5,543 nt of DNA from Phycisphaerae bacterium (lineage in GTDB: Bacteria > Planctomycetota > Phycisphaerae > Sedimentisphaerales > SG8-4). The position numbers and the translations under genes are program-made. Location: the NCBI GenBank assembly GCA_030603035.1, contig JAUVYQ010000160.1:1-5543 (forward strand). Direction: 5' to 3'. This document shows, one piece after another, positions 1 to 4,922 of the stretch. The notes below the pieces were generated by a model, which saw nothing but the letters and a program-made list of their open reading frames with translations, was not told the DNA's origin and did no database searches. The first letter of the stretch is position 1. The number at the start of each line of letters is the position of its first letter.

Positions 1-41
1 CCAAACAAGCATAGCCGTAGCGGCGCCTGTTGAGCCGCATA

Positions 42-157
42 TTTCGCTTTTAGACTAAACCGCGAAATCGCCGGCGAAAAAGTTTCGCAAAATATATTTC
101 GCTTTTCCCTTGACCACCGCTTCGCTTTCGGGTAATTTCTAATTCGAAACGTTTCGC
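42..157. repeat. TTTCGC/GCGAAA repeat cluster (operator or iteron-like)
   Basis: The six-base word TTTCGC or its complement GCGAAA occurs at 42-47, 62-67, 74-79, 83-88, 97-102 and 152-157, with a five-base match (TTCGC) at 121-125. Three copies extend to TTTCGCTTT (42-50, 97-105, 152-160). Two arrangements are dyads: GCGAAA-AAG-TTTCGC at 74-88 and the perfect palindrome CGAAACGTTTCG at 145-156. The cluster lies directly upstream of the first gene and overlaps the best promoter candidate. That placement fits repressor or autoregulator binding, though replication iterons are also possible. The repeats are seen directly; the binding role is inferred. Confidence 0.55.
110..138 (+). promoter_or_regulatory. 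Candidate sigma-70-like promoter for the integrase operon
   Basis: TTGACC at 110-115 is a good -35 match. A 17-base spacer leads to TAATTT at 133-138, a weak -10. Transcription would start near 145, inside the CGAAACGTTTCG palindrome, with the first ribosome binding site at 170-174. One TTTCGCTTT copy sits just upstream of the -35 and another partial copy lies in the spacer, so repression by occlusion is plausible. TCTAAT at 138-143 is a better -10 but is badly spaced (22 bases) from this -35. Confidence 0.4.
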
Positions 158-183
158 TTTACATTTTTTAGGAGATTGCTTTT

Positions 184-348
184 ATGGACAAACAAGAAAG
201 AAAAACTGTTGTAGCGGTGCGAATGGAGCTTTCCGACATGATCGAAAAGCTGTCCGCACTGCATGAATACTTAACCGATTATTTAAATTCAGAAGGAGAA
301 CCCAATGAACAAAGAAGAAACAACGTTTATAGCAGAATCCCTCATTGA
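184..348 (+). CDS. Small acidic helical protein, first tandem copy (54 aa)
   Basis: This 54-codon gene starts at an ATG nine bases after AGGAG (170-174). Its product is charged and probably helical; the segment around residues 15-34 has regularly spaced Leu/Ile/Met (MELSDMIEKLSALHEYLTDY). I do not recognise the family. Its first 41 residues align without gaps to the next gene's product with 13 identities, including the shared ending GEPN. Past that point it reads 13 more codons out of frame across the start of the next gene, overlapping it by 44 bases. Translation is therefore probably coupled. Position just before a recombinase would suit a regulator or recombination accessory factor, but nothing in the sequence proves it. 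Confidence 0.6.
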   Translation: MDKQERKTVVAVRMELSDMIEKLSALHEYLTDYLNSEGEPNEQRRNNVYSRIPH

Positions 349-466
349 CCTTAACTCGCTAATCGACGTAATAGAGCTGCTGCACAAATCGTTAACCGAA
401 TTCATTCTCCAGAAAGGGGAACCCAATGTCGAAAGTCCCAACAATTCTAACCGCGGAGGAAACTAA
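305..466 (+). CDS. Small acidic helical protein, second tandem copy (53 aa)
   Basis: The ATG lies six bases after AAGGAG (293-298), inside the 3' end of the preceding gene. The 53-residue product has a Leu/Ile-rich amphipathic stretch at residues 13-34 followed by the QKGEPN segment that doubles as the recombinase ribosome binding site. It is a paralogue of the 184-348 product: start codons of the two genes and of the recombinase are spaced exactly 121 bases apart, so each gene is in a different frame. It overlaps the recombinase by 41 bases. Shared features with the first copy are gapless alignment over 41 residues and near-identical DNA around the following start (the gaacccaatg run). Family and function are unrecognised. 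Confidence 0.6.
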   Translation: MNKEETTFIAESLIDLNSLIDVIELLHKSLTEFILQKGEPNVESPNNSNRGGN

Positions 467-1022
467 ACGCATTCTTAACGCCATTCGATATCCGAAAGGA
501 CCGGGATCGCAGCAGCCCCAAAGTTATCGAAACTTCGTATGCACACTGTTCATGCTCGACGCAGGATTGAGAGTGTCCGAAGCCATCCAACTGAAAAGAC
601 ACATGCTCTGGCAAAATGATCAAGTGATTTCCTCTCTATCTGTGCCGGCGGAAATTGCAAAGCTACACAACAGCAGAATCATACCTTTATCGGAACGGCT
701 CAAAACTGAGATCATCTTCATGCACGAACACACATGGACCAACAGTCCGGAATACGCAAACGATTATGTTTTTCACACCGGAGGAGGATCGAAGCACGTC
801 ACACCCAGGCGAATCCAGCAAGTGATCAGCGCAGCCGGCCTTGCTACGATCGGCCGGCGAGTCTGGCCTCATGTTTTTCGTCATACTTTTGCGAACAAGT
901 TAATGCGGGTGACTAACATTCGAGTCGTTCAGGAGCTGCTCGGACACAAGAATCTGACATCGACCCAGATCTACACACACCCGAACAGTCAGGACCTGCT
1001 CACAGCAATCGAAAAAATGTAA
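426..1022 (+). CDS. Minimal tyrosine recombinase/integrase (catalytic domain only)
   Basis: This is a site-specific recombinase of the phage integrase/XerC-XerD family, which cuts and rejoins DNA through a tyrosine-DNA intermediate. All signature residues are visible: Arg49 in GLRVSEAIQL, Lys79 in the beta-hairpin (EIAKLHNSR), His149 and Arg152 in HVFRH, His174 in LLGHKN, and the nucleophile Tyr183 in TQIYTH. At 198 residues it starts almost directly at the catalytic domain (PTILTAEETKRIL) and lacks the usual ~90-residue SAM-like core-binding domain. Its size resembles the FimB/FimE inversion recombinases (about 200 residues). The start is supported by AAAGGGG at 413-419. It overlaps the upstream small gene by 41 bases and its stop overlaps the AAGGA ribosome site of the next gene. 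Likely role is integration or excision of this element, or inversion/resolution; no attachment site could be identified. Confidence 0.93.
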   Translation: MSKVPTILTAEETKRILNAIRYPKGPGSQQPQSYRNFVCTLFMLDAGLRVSEAIQLKRHMLWQNDQVISSLSVPAEIAKLHNSRIIPLSERLKTEIIFMHEHTWTNSPEYANDYVFHTGGGSKHVTPRRIQQVISAAGLATIGRRVWPHVFRHTFANKLMRVTNIRVVQELLGHKNLTSTQIYTHPNSQDLLTAIEKM

Positions 1023-1033
1023 GGACCGCAAGG

Positions 1034-1744
1034 ATGCCGAAGAAAAAAAAGGCGATAAAGTTTCGCCGGCTGCCACCACATAAAAAACTTGCCCCGGGTG
1101 AAAAAAGGCTCACCGCCTCAGCTCGAAAATTGTACAACAGGATCTACACATTCGGCGTGTCCGGATGCTGGATGTCAAACGAAACATTAGCCGGCCAAAT
1201 GGACTGCTGCACAAAGACCATAAAGCGGGCTCGAAAGCTGCTTTTCAAACGCGGCGATATCCTCGTTTGCAGAACACTTCCACGCACCTGGTCATGCTGG
1301 GCGAAGACGCACCCGGCCGTCAAAAAGAAAGCGATTTTATACTTCAAAGGGGGGTATCTCGATAACCCGTTTTACGAAGAGCCAGGGCCGAAAACAGTGG
1401 GGGGACAAAATGTCCCCTCTGAGGGGACAAAATGTCCCCCAAGTAGGAAGAATAGAGGAGCCCTTACGGGCTCCATTCCTAAGGGAGCTTCCGATAAGGA
1501 ACGTCCGCTTCCAGCGGACACGTTATTGACCTCTGGTGAAGGCTCTCCGGCCTCCTCCAGAGTACGCGCTACGTCTCATAGCTCAGCCGCAGAATCCGGG
1601 GGGGCTGTGCCCCCCCAGACCCCCCCAGCGGATCAGTCGAACAAGGGGCAGGATTCAGAGCTGAGACGCAAGTTCGAAAAGCTTCGAAAAGAGCGCGTAA
1701 CCAGTAAAAAAAAGTATCAGCAGAAAAAATACTTTCCAACATGA
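1034..1744 (+). CDS. Winged-helix (HTH) replication-initiator-like protein
   Basis: The 236-residue basic protein starts with a Lys-rich tail (MPKKKKAIKFRR), then has a winged helix-turn-helix at about residues 27-105. The segment WMSNETLAGQMDCCTKTIKR (46-65) is typical of HTH_36-like domains, where one helix resists entry (LAGQM) and the next (TKTIKRARK) reads DNA. Residues 106-210 are low-complexity, rich in Pro, Gly and Ser, and the C-terminus (212-236) is strongly basic. Proteins with this layout are often annotated as plasmid or phage replication initiators. The linker DNA holds two identical palindromes and several hairpins, which fits an origin inside the initiator gene, as in lambda O. 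The AAGGA at 1021-1025 overlaps the recombinase stop, so the two genes are co-translated. A transcriptional regulator is the alternative; HTH presence is firm, replication role is inferred. Confidence 0.75.
   Translation: MPKKKKAIKFRRLPPHKKLAPGEKRLTASARKLYNRIYTFGVSGCWMSNETLAGQMDCCTKTIKRARKLLFKRGDILVCRTLPRTWSCWAKTHPAVKKKAILYFKGGYLDNPFYEEPGPKTVGGQNVPSEGTKCPPSRKNRGALTGSIPKGASDKERPLPADTLLTSGEGSPASSRVRATSHSSAAESGGAVPPQTPPADQSNKGQDSELRRKFEKLRKERVTSKKKYQQKKYFPT
1401..1439. repeat. Two identical 17-bp palindromes inside the initiator gene (candidate iterons/origin)
   Basis: GGGGACAAAATGTCCCC occurs exactly at 1401-1417 and 1423-1439. Each is a dyad with seven-base arms (GGGGACA/TGTCCCC) around AAA. 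Start-to-start spacing is 22 bases, about two helical turns, so both would face the same side of the helix. The two copies are read in different codon phases (GGQNVPS versus EGTKCPP, residues 123-136), so the protein sequence differs while the DNA is identical. This points to selection on the DNA or to a recent duplication. The likely ligand is the winged-helix protein encoded by the same gene; the ligand is inferred. Confidence 0.65.
1457..1616. repeat. String of GC-rich hairpins within the initiator coding sequence
   Basis: Perfect inverted repeats follow one another in frame with the gene. GGAGCCC/GGGCTCC with loop TTAC lies at 1457-1474. GTCCGCT/AGCGGAC with loop TCC lies at 1503-1519. 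CTCTGG/CCAGAG with a long partly paired interior lies at 1531-1562. GGGGGGGC/GCCCCCCC with loop TGT lies at 1598-1616. The last is the same design as the hairpin at 5393-5411, which has loop TTC. They encode the low-complexity linker (about residues 142-195). They could be palindromic insertions tolerated in a disordered linker, or single-strand structures used in replication. Confidence 0.6.
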
Positions 1745-1800
1745 TTTCAAAAAGCGTTATGATATGAATTGAAAACCTTTAGAGTGTGAGAAACGCGATA

Positions 1801-2223
1801 ATGGGAATTCCAATTTTACCAGAACCGGGTCCGTTTGGAACGGATGAAATTGCCTGTTGGCCGGTCGGAGAAACCCCGGCGATTCTCTGGGCTGTTTTTT
1901 CCGGAATCGAAAAAGGTGCACTCTGGAACCCTGCGATTCACCCATCACCACCAAACGGCACATTCAGGCTCGAGCAATGGGTCACCATCGAAATCTCCTG
2001 GCTTTTTAAAAATGACCTTTGGTGGTGTCAATATTGGCCACGTTTGGGAAACCAAGACGTTAGCCAAATAGTATTCAGTAATCGCAAAGTTCCACCATGG
2101 TACTTTGTCTTTTTTTCTCAATTGATTCCCCAAGGCTGTATTTATTCCTTTATAAACGACCAAACGGAACCTCCGCCACAGATTTTCAAAAACGGAATCT
2201 GTCAGATTTTCTCATCTGCATAA
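1801..2223 (+). CDS. Trp-rich protein of unknown function (140 aa)
   Basis: I do not recognise this protein. It has nine tryptophans in 140 residues, concentrated in the middle (LWWCQYW), five cysteines, many prolines and aromatic residues, and no signal peptide or clear transmembrane helix. The composition suggests a compact beta-rich fold, as in carbohydrate-binding or phage structural proteins, but no motif settles this. I prefer ATG 1801 over the in-frame GTG at 1786, because a purine-rich GAGTGTGAG run precedes ATG 1801 by ten bases and nothing precedes the GTG. Both ribosome sites are weak. Its stop overlaps the AAAGG ribosome site of the following collar-domain gene, so the two are probably co-expressed, favouring a virion or surface-related role by association. 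Confidence 0.65.
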   Translation: MGIPILPEPGPFGTDEIACWPVGETPAILWAVFSGIEKGALWNPAIHPSPPNGTFRLEQWVTIEISWLFKNDLWWCQYWPRLGNQDVSQIVFSNRKVPPWYFVFFSQLIPQGCIYSFINDQTEPPPQIFKNGICQIFSSA

Positions 2224-2232
2224 AGGCAAACG

Positions 2233-2721
2233 ATGGAACTTAAAGAAACATTGGGACTTTTAAACATCGACATAGTTGAAGGATTATTCGTTGAAATTTT
2301 TCTCATAGACCTTTATGCTTATACAATCAGAGTCGCAAACAGGCGAGACGGCACTTGTTTTTATCATACGATTACGGAGAACATCGTGATACCAGGTGGA
2401 ATTATAATGTGGCACGGCTTACTTGCCGATATCCCCGCCAGCTATACTCTGTGCGACGGTACCAACGGCACACCGGATCTTCGCGATAAATTCGTAGTCG
2501 GCACCCCCGTTGGAGTAGACCCGGGCGGAGTCGGCGGTAACGTCAACCACGCTCACACATTCACCGGCGATGGTCACTTCCACGGACTAGGTGCGGGATT
2601 CGGCTTAACAACAGGACCCGACAGAGATTCTATAACTACCACCAACCCGGCAATCGGTACAACTGATCCGGAAGACGGCCGACCTCCGTTCTACGCGATC
2701 GCTTACATCATGAAGTTATAA
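2233..2721 (+). CDS. Short phage tail-collar-domain protein
   Basis: The product is 162 residues. Residues 1-53 form a hydrophobic, beta-prone N-terminal segment I do not recognise. Residues 55-90 are a phage tail-collar-type motif (GGIIMWHGLLADIPASYTLC, then DGTNGTPDLRDKFVVG). Residues 105-117 are a His-rich segment (NHAHTFTGDGHFH) whose HxH pairs are known in some tail fibres to bind metal along a trimer. It ends with the usual collar tail GRPPFYAIAYIMKL. Proteins of this class form trimeric fibre or adhesin tips. The start is supported by AAAGG at 2222-2226. It is a clear paralogue of the first 112 residues of the 3730-4746 product and stops exactly where that protein continues into extra domains. 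It may be a shorter fibre isoform or an assembly partner. Confidence 0.8.
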   Translation: MELKETLGLLNIDIVEGLFVEIFLIDLYAYTIRVANRRDGTCFYHTITENIVIPGGIIMWHGLLADIPASYTLCDGTNGTPDLRDKFVVGTPVGVDPGGVGGNVNHAHTFTGDGHFHGLGAGFGLTTGPDRDSITTTNPAIGTTDPEDGRPPFYAIAYIMKL

Positions 2722-2792
2722 AAAAGGTCGATGCTAAACTACCGACCGACTGTCGTTCGGACGTTACAATCGATCGTGTGAAGTTTTTTTTC

Positions 2793-2821
2793 TTGACTTC
2801 TTGTTGAAAACCTGTTATCTT
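2793..2821 (+). promoter_or_regulatory. Strong extended -10 sigma-70-like promoter
   Basis: TTGACT at 2793-2798 (-35) is separated by exactly 17 bases from TATCTT at 2816-2821 (-10). TG at 2813-2814 makes it an extended -10 element, and a T-run (2784-2791) lies just upstream of the -35. Transcription should begin near 2828. This is the best promoter in the window; it drives the leader and terminator at 2850-2918 and, by read-through, the four-gene operon from 2953. Confidence 0.8.
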
Positions 2822-2827
2822 AAAAAA

Positions 2828-2918
2828 AAACGCAGTAGCACGCATTACAGGAGTTCACTTTTTTCATGAGAGCTGAACTCCGGAGCCTGGGAGCTTCTGG
2901 GAGTTCCCAGGCTTTTTT
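2828..2918 (+). ncRNA. Candidate attenuator leader or small RNA
   Basis: Between the promoter and the terminator lies a ~91-nt transcript with an upstream hairpin: GGAGTTCA (2850-2857) pairs with TGAACTCC (2874-2881) around a 16-base loop. GAACTCC (2875-2881) can instead pair with a second GGAGTTC at 2900-2906, which overlaps both loop and 3' arm of the terminator and would block it. This is the layout of a transcription attenuator with an anti-antiterminator. The alternative is a free-standing small RNA ending at the terminator. No known riboswitch class was recognised. A 27-codon ORF (2866-2949) runs through the structures. Confidence 0.5.
2884..2918 (+). terminator. Rho-independent terminator upstream of the fibre operon
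   Basis: AGCCTGGGAGCT (2884-2895) pairs with AGTTCCCAGGCT (2902-2913) in a 12-bp stem with one G-U wobble and a six-base loop. Six T residues (2913-2918) follow directly. It lies after a strong promoter and only 34 bases before the next start codon, so it controls or ends a short leader rather than closing the upstream genes. Confidence 0.85.
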
Positions 2919-2952
2919 CATTAATGTAACTTTTCAGAAAGGAGTATGAATC

Positions 2953-3726
2953 ATGTTTACCCCAAGAACATTCATCACACTTGAGGAACTAAAAACCGCG
3001 ATCCCGTTCTCTCAACGGTTCGCACTAGTAAAGTTCGGCGGTGGTATAACTCAAATGTCCGGCTCGATAGCCGGCAATACCTTCGCAAGAAACAGGTACG
3101 GCAATTATGTTCGTGCACGTACGAAACCAGTTAATCCCGACACTAGCTTGCAGCAGCGAGTAAGAGCAGCAATCTCCGGACTGGCTTCAAGGTGGAGCGT
3201 AACTTTGTCAGCTGCTCAGCGAACAGCATGGGGACTCTACGCTTCCAGCGTTACGATGAAAAACAAACTCGGAGAATCAATCAACCTGTCAGGCTTCAAC
3301 CACTTCATCAGAAGCAATGCTTTTCTATCGCAGTACGGCCTCACAAACATCGATGCCGGCCCCGTTGACTTCACACTGCCGGCACAGGACCCGACTCTGA
3401 CGATCACCGCATCAGAAGCAACTCAACAGGTAATGATCGCGTTCGACGACGGACTCGGTTGGGAATCGGAAGATAACGCTTACCTGACAGTCCTTTTCGG
3501 TCAACCTCAAAACCCGCAGCGTAATTTCTTTGCCGGACCATGGAAAGGTATCAGATTTCTTACCGGTAGTGTCGGAGTTCCTCTGGTTTCACCTCTGCCG
3601 GTAGGAGCATTATTCCACGTCGACGAAGATCAACGGATATGGTGTCAGTTCCGGATCCACAGAGCAGATGGTCGGGTGACAGAACCTTGGACCGCACAAT
3701 GCATTGTGTTAGCTGCTTTCCCGTAA
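2953..3726 (+). CDS. Phage-type protein with MSGSIAGNTFARNRYGNYVR motif, unknown role
   Basis: The 257-residue protein has a conserved-looking N-terminal core at about residues 28-60 (FGGGITQMSGSIAGNTFARN, then RYGNYVRARTKPVNP). A helical stretch follows (SLQQRVRAAISGLASRWSVT, then AAQRTAWGLYASSV), then NLSGFNHFIRSN. From memory, proteins with this Gly/Ser-rich, RNRYGxYxRxR pattern occur as hypothetical proteins in environmental phage and prophage sequences; no function is known to me. The C-terminal half (about 135-257) looks beta-rich. Basic residues near the motif could contact nucleic acid or another virion protein. The start is supported by AAAGGAG at 2938-2944. It is the first gene after the attenuator-like leader, and its stop lies three bases before the collar-extension gene, implying coupled expression and a shared structural role. 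Confidence 0.75.
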   Translation: MFTPRTFITLEELKTAIPFSQRFALVKFGGGITQMSGSIAGNTFARNRYGNYVRARTKPVNPDTSLQQRVRAAISGLASRWSVTLSAAQRTAWGLYASSVTMKNKLGESINLSGFNHFIRSNAFLSQYGLTNIDAGPVDFTLPAQDPTLTITASEATQQVMIAFDDGLGWESEDNAYLTVLFGQPQNPQRNFFAGPWKGIRFLTGSVGVPLVSPLPVGALFHVDEDQRIWCQFRIHRADGRVTEPWTAQCIVLAAFP

Positions 3727-3729
3727 CAG

Positions 3730-4746
3730 ATGCTCAAAGGCCAAATAGTTTTATGGTACGGTTCGATCGCGACTATCCCCGATGGCTGGGTTCTATGCGA
3801 TGGTGACAACGGTACGCCCGACCTAAGAAATCGCTTCATGGTTGGGGCGGGCGATTCCTATGCCGTCGATGACACAGGCGGTTCAGTGAATCACAACCAT
3901 AATTTCACCGGTGACGGACATTACCACTTTCTTACCGGAATTCACGGCCCAGCGGCACCAGGAGATGACGGCCCTCAATTCACCGATGCCAAAAACGTTA
4001 CCGGAACAACCGACAACGAAGACGGTAGACCACCTTATCACGCACTCGCTTACATCATGAAACTACACGACGATCCTGATCCGCGTTCAGATCTTCCCTG
4101 GCCTTATGCTGCGAAGGCGATCATTCAACACACACACCAAGCGAATGTTTTACAGATATGGCTCACGTTCAGATTTTCAATGAACACCGTAAACAAACCG
4201 GCCGACAACAAATGGCTAATCGAATGCGACGGAGTCCCTGAGGCAATCGATTCATCCGCCTGGGTGGATCCGTGGACGATGCTCTTGACTATAGACCCAC
4301 TCGTAGGAGCTCCTGAAGAAGTAACCGTCGAATACGATGGCCCGAGCAATCTCCTAGCTACCGTCTGGGACAAACAGTGGGAACCCTGGGGCCCCATAGT
4401 GTCCGTCGAGATTCCCACGCCCCCTGAAACAAAAACCTTTTCGACGGGACCAGCCCCCCAGGACGATGTCGATGTCTCTGGAATTACGATCCTTTTCTTA
4501 GACTGCTCAGGGCACGATATAGTTATAGGCGGATTCGTCGGCGGTAAAAACGGTCAGGTCCTGCACATAAGCAGACTCTGTGCTGCGGCAAACGATGCAA
4601 AGCTTGAACACAATCACATTAGTGGAAATCAGGACATCTTCCTGCACAAAGGAGCCGACGAAACACTCACCGGAGAATACGGAGGATGGCTGCTTGCATG
4701 CAACGGCACAAACTGGTATGATGTCAGCCATGCAAAACATGTTTGA
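3730..4746 (+). CDS. Tail-collar protein with C-terminal receptor-binding-like extension
   Basis: The 338-residue product begins directly with the collar motif (GQIVLWYGSIATIPDGWVLC, then DGDNGTPDLRNRFMVGAG, residues 4-41), followed by the His-rich NHNHNFTGDGHYH segment (54-66) and GRPPYHALAYIMKL (99-112). Unlike the shorter paralogue it continues: residues about 115-230 look like an Ig-like beta domain (LIECDGVPEAI, VTVEYDGPSNL), a Pro-rich linker follows, and residues 250-338 form a Gly/beta-rich tip ending in GGWLLACNGTNWYDV. Such modular endings are typical of phage receptor-binding proteins and adhesins. No ribosome binding site precedes the ATG, which lies three bases after the previous stop, so translation probably depends on coupling. 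Host-surface recognition is the likely role; specificity cannot be read from the sequence. Confidence 0.82.
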   Translation: MLKGQIVLWYGSIATIPDGWVLCDGDNGTPDLRNRFMVGAGDSYAVDDTGGSVNHNHNFTGDGHYHFLTGIHGPAAPGDDGPQFTDAKNVTGTTDNEDGRPPYHALAYIMKLHDDPDPRSDLPWPYAAKAIIQHTHQANVLQIWLTFRFSMNTVNKPADNKWLIECDGVPEAIDSSAWVDPWTMLLTIDPLVGAPEEVTVEYDGPSNLLATVWDKQWEPWGPIVSVEIPTPPETKTFSTGPAPQDDVDVSGITILFLDCSGHDIVIGGFVGGKNGQVLHISRLCAAANDAKLEHNHISGNQDIFLHKGADETLTGEYGGWLLACNGTNWYDVSHAKHV

Positions 4747-4761
4747 CCCAAAGGAGTAATC

Positions 4762-4920
4762 ATGGCCAACGAAATGTATTTAGTAATCACACTTCGACGA
4801 ATGGTCGAAGATCGGGACCAGGGCGAACAGATTTTCGAACTGGTCAAACAAAAATTAGCAGACCGGCCGGACATCAAAGTAACCGGCCATGTCACAAACC
4901 ATTTTGATCTGGAGGATTAA
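4762..4920 (+). CDS. Small conserved-looking protein of unknown function (52 aa)
   Basis: A strong AAGGAG (4751-4756) five bases before ATG supports this gene. The product has a beta strand start (MANEMYLVITLRRM), a charged helix (residues 15-34, GEQIFELVKQKLADR), then a second strand (IKVTGHVTNHF) and an acidic end DLED. This beta-alpha-beta pattern is a complete small fold; there is no membrane segment. I do not recognise the family. It lies 15 bases after the fibre-tip gene, and its 3' end contains the GGAGG ribosome site of the lipoprotein gene two bases downstream. It may be a fibre chaperone or regulator, by position only. Confidence 0.65.
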   Translation: MANEMYLVITLRRMVEDRDQGEQIFELVKQKLADRPDIKVTGHVTNHFDLED

Positions 4921-4922
4921 AC

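Noticed and set aside
1733..1763. Possible promoter TTTCCA ... TATGAT ahead of the Trp-rich gene
   Set aside because: The -10 (1758-1763) is good, but the -35 is poor and the spacer is 19 bases; read-through from upstream is as likely.
1786..1800. GTG start for the Trp-rich gene
   Set aside because: No ribosome site precedes it, whereas ATG 1801 has a purine-rich sequence at workable distance.
2742..2760. Hairpin CCGAcCGA/TCGtTCGG after the first collar gene as a terminator
   Set aside because: The stem has a mismatch and the nearest T-run is 24 bases away, so it does not look like a Rho-independent terminator.
4125..4418. 97-codon minus-strand ORF
   Set aside because: It lies wholly inside the collar-extension gene, has no ribosome site and encodes a low-information Ser/Thr-rich product; it is a shadow of the + strand gene.
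2233..4746. Diversity-generating retroelement target in the fibre proteins
   Set aside because: No reverse transcriptase, template repeat or near-identical variable repeat is present; the two collar genes are diverged throughout.
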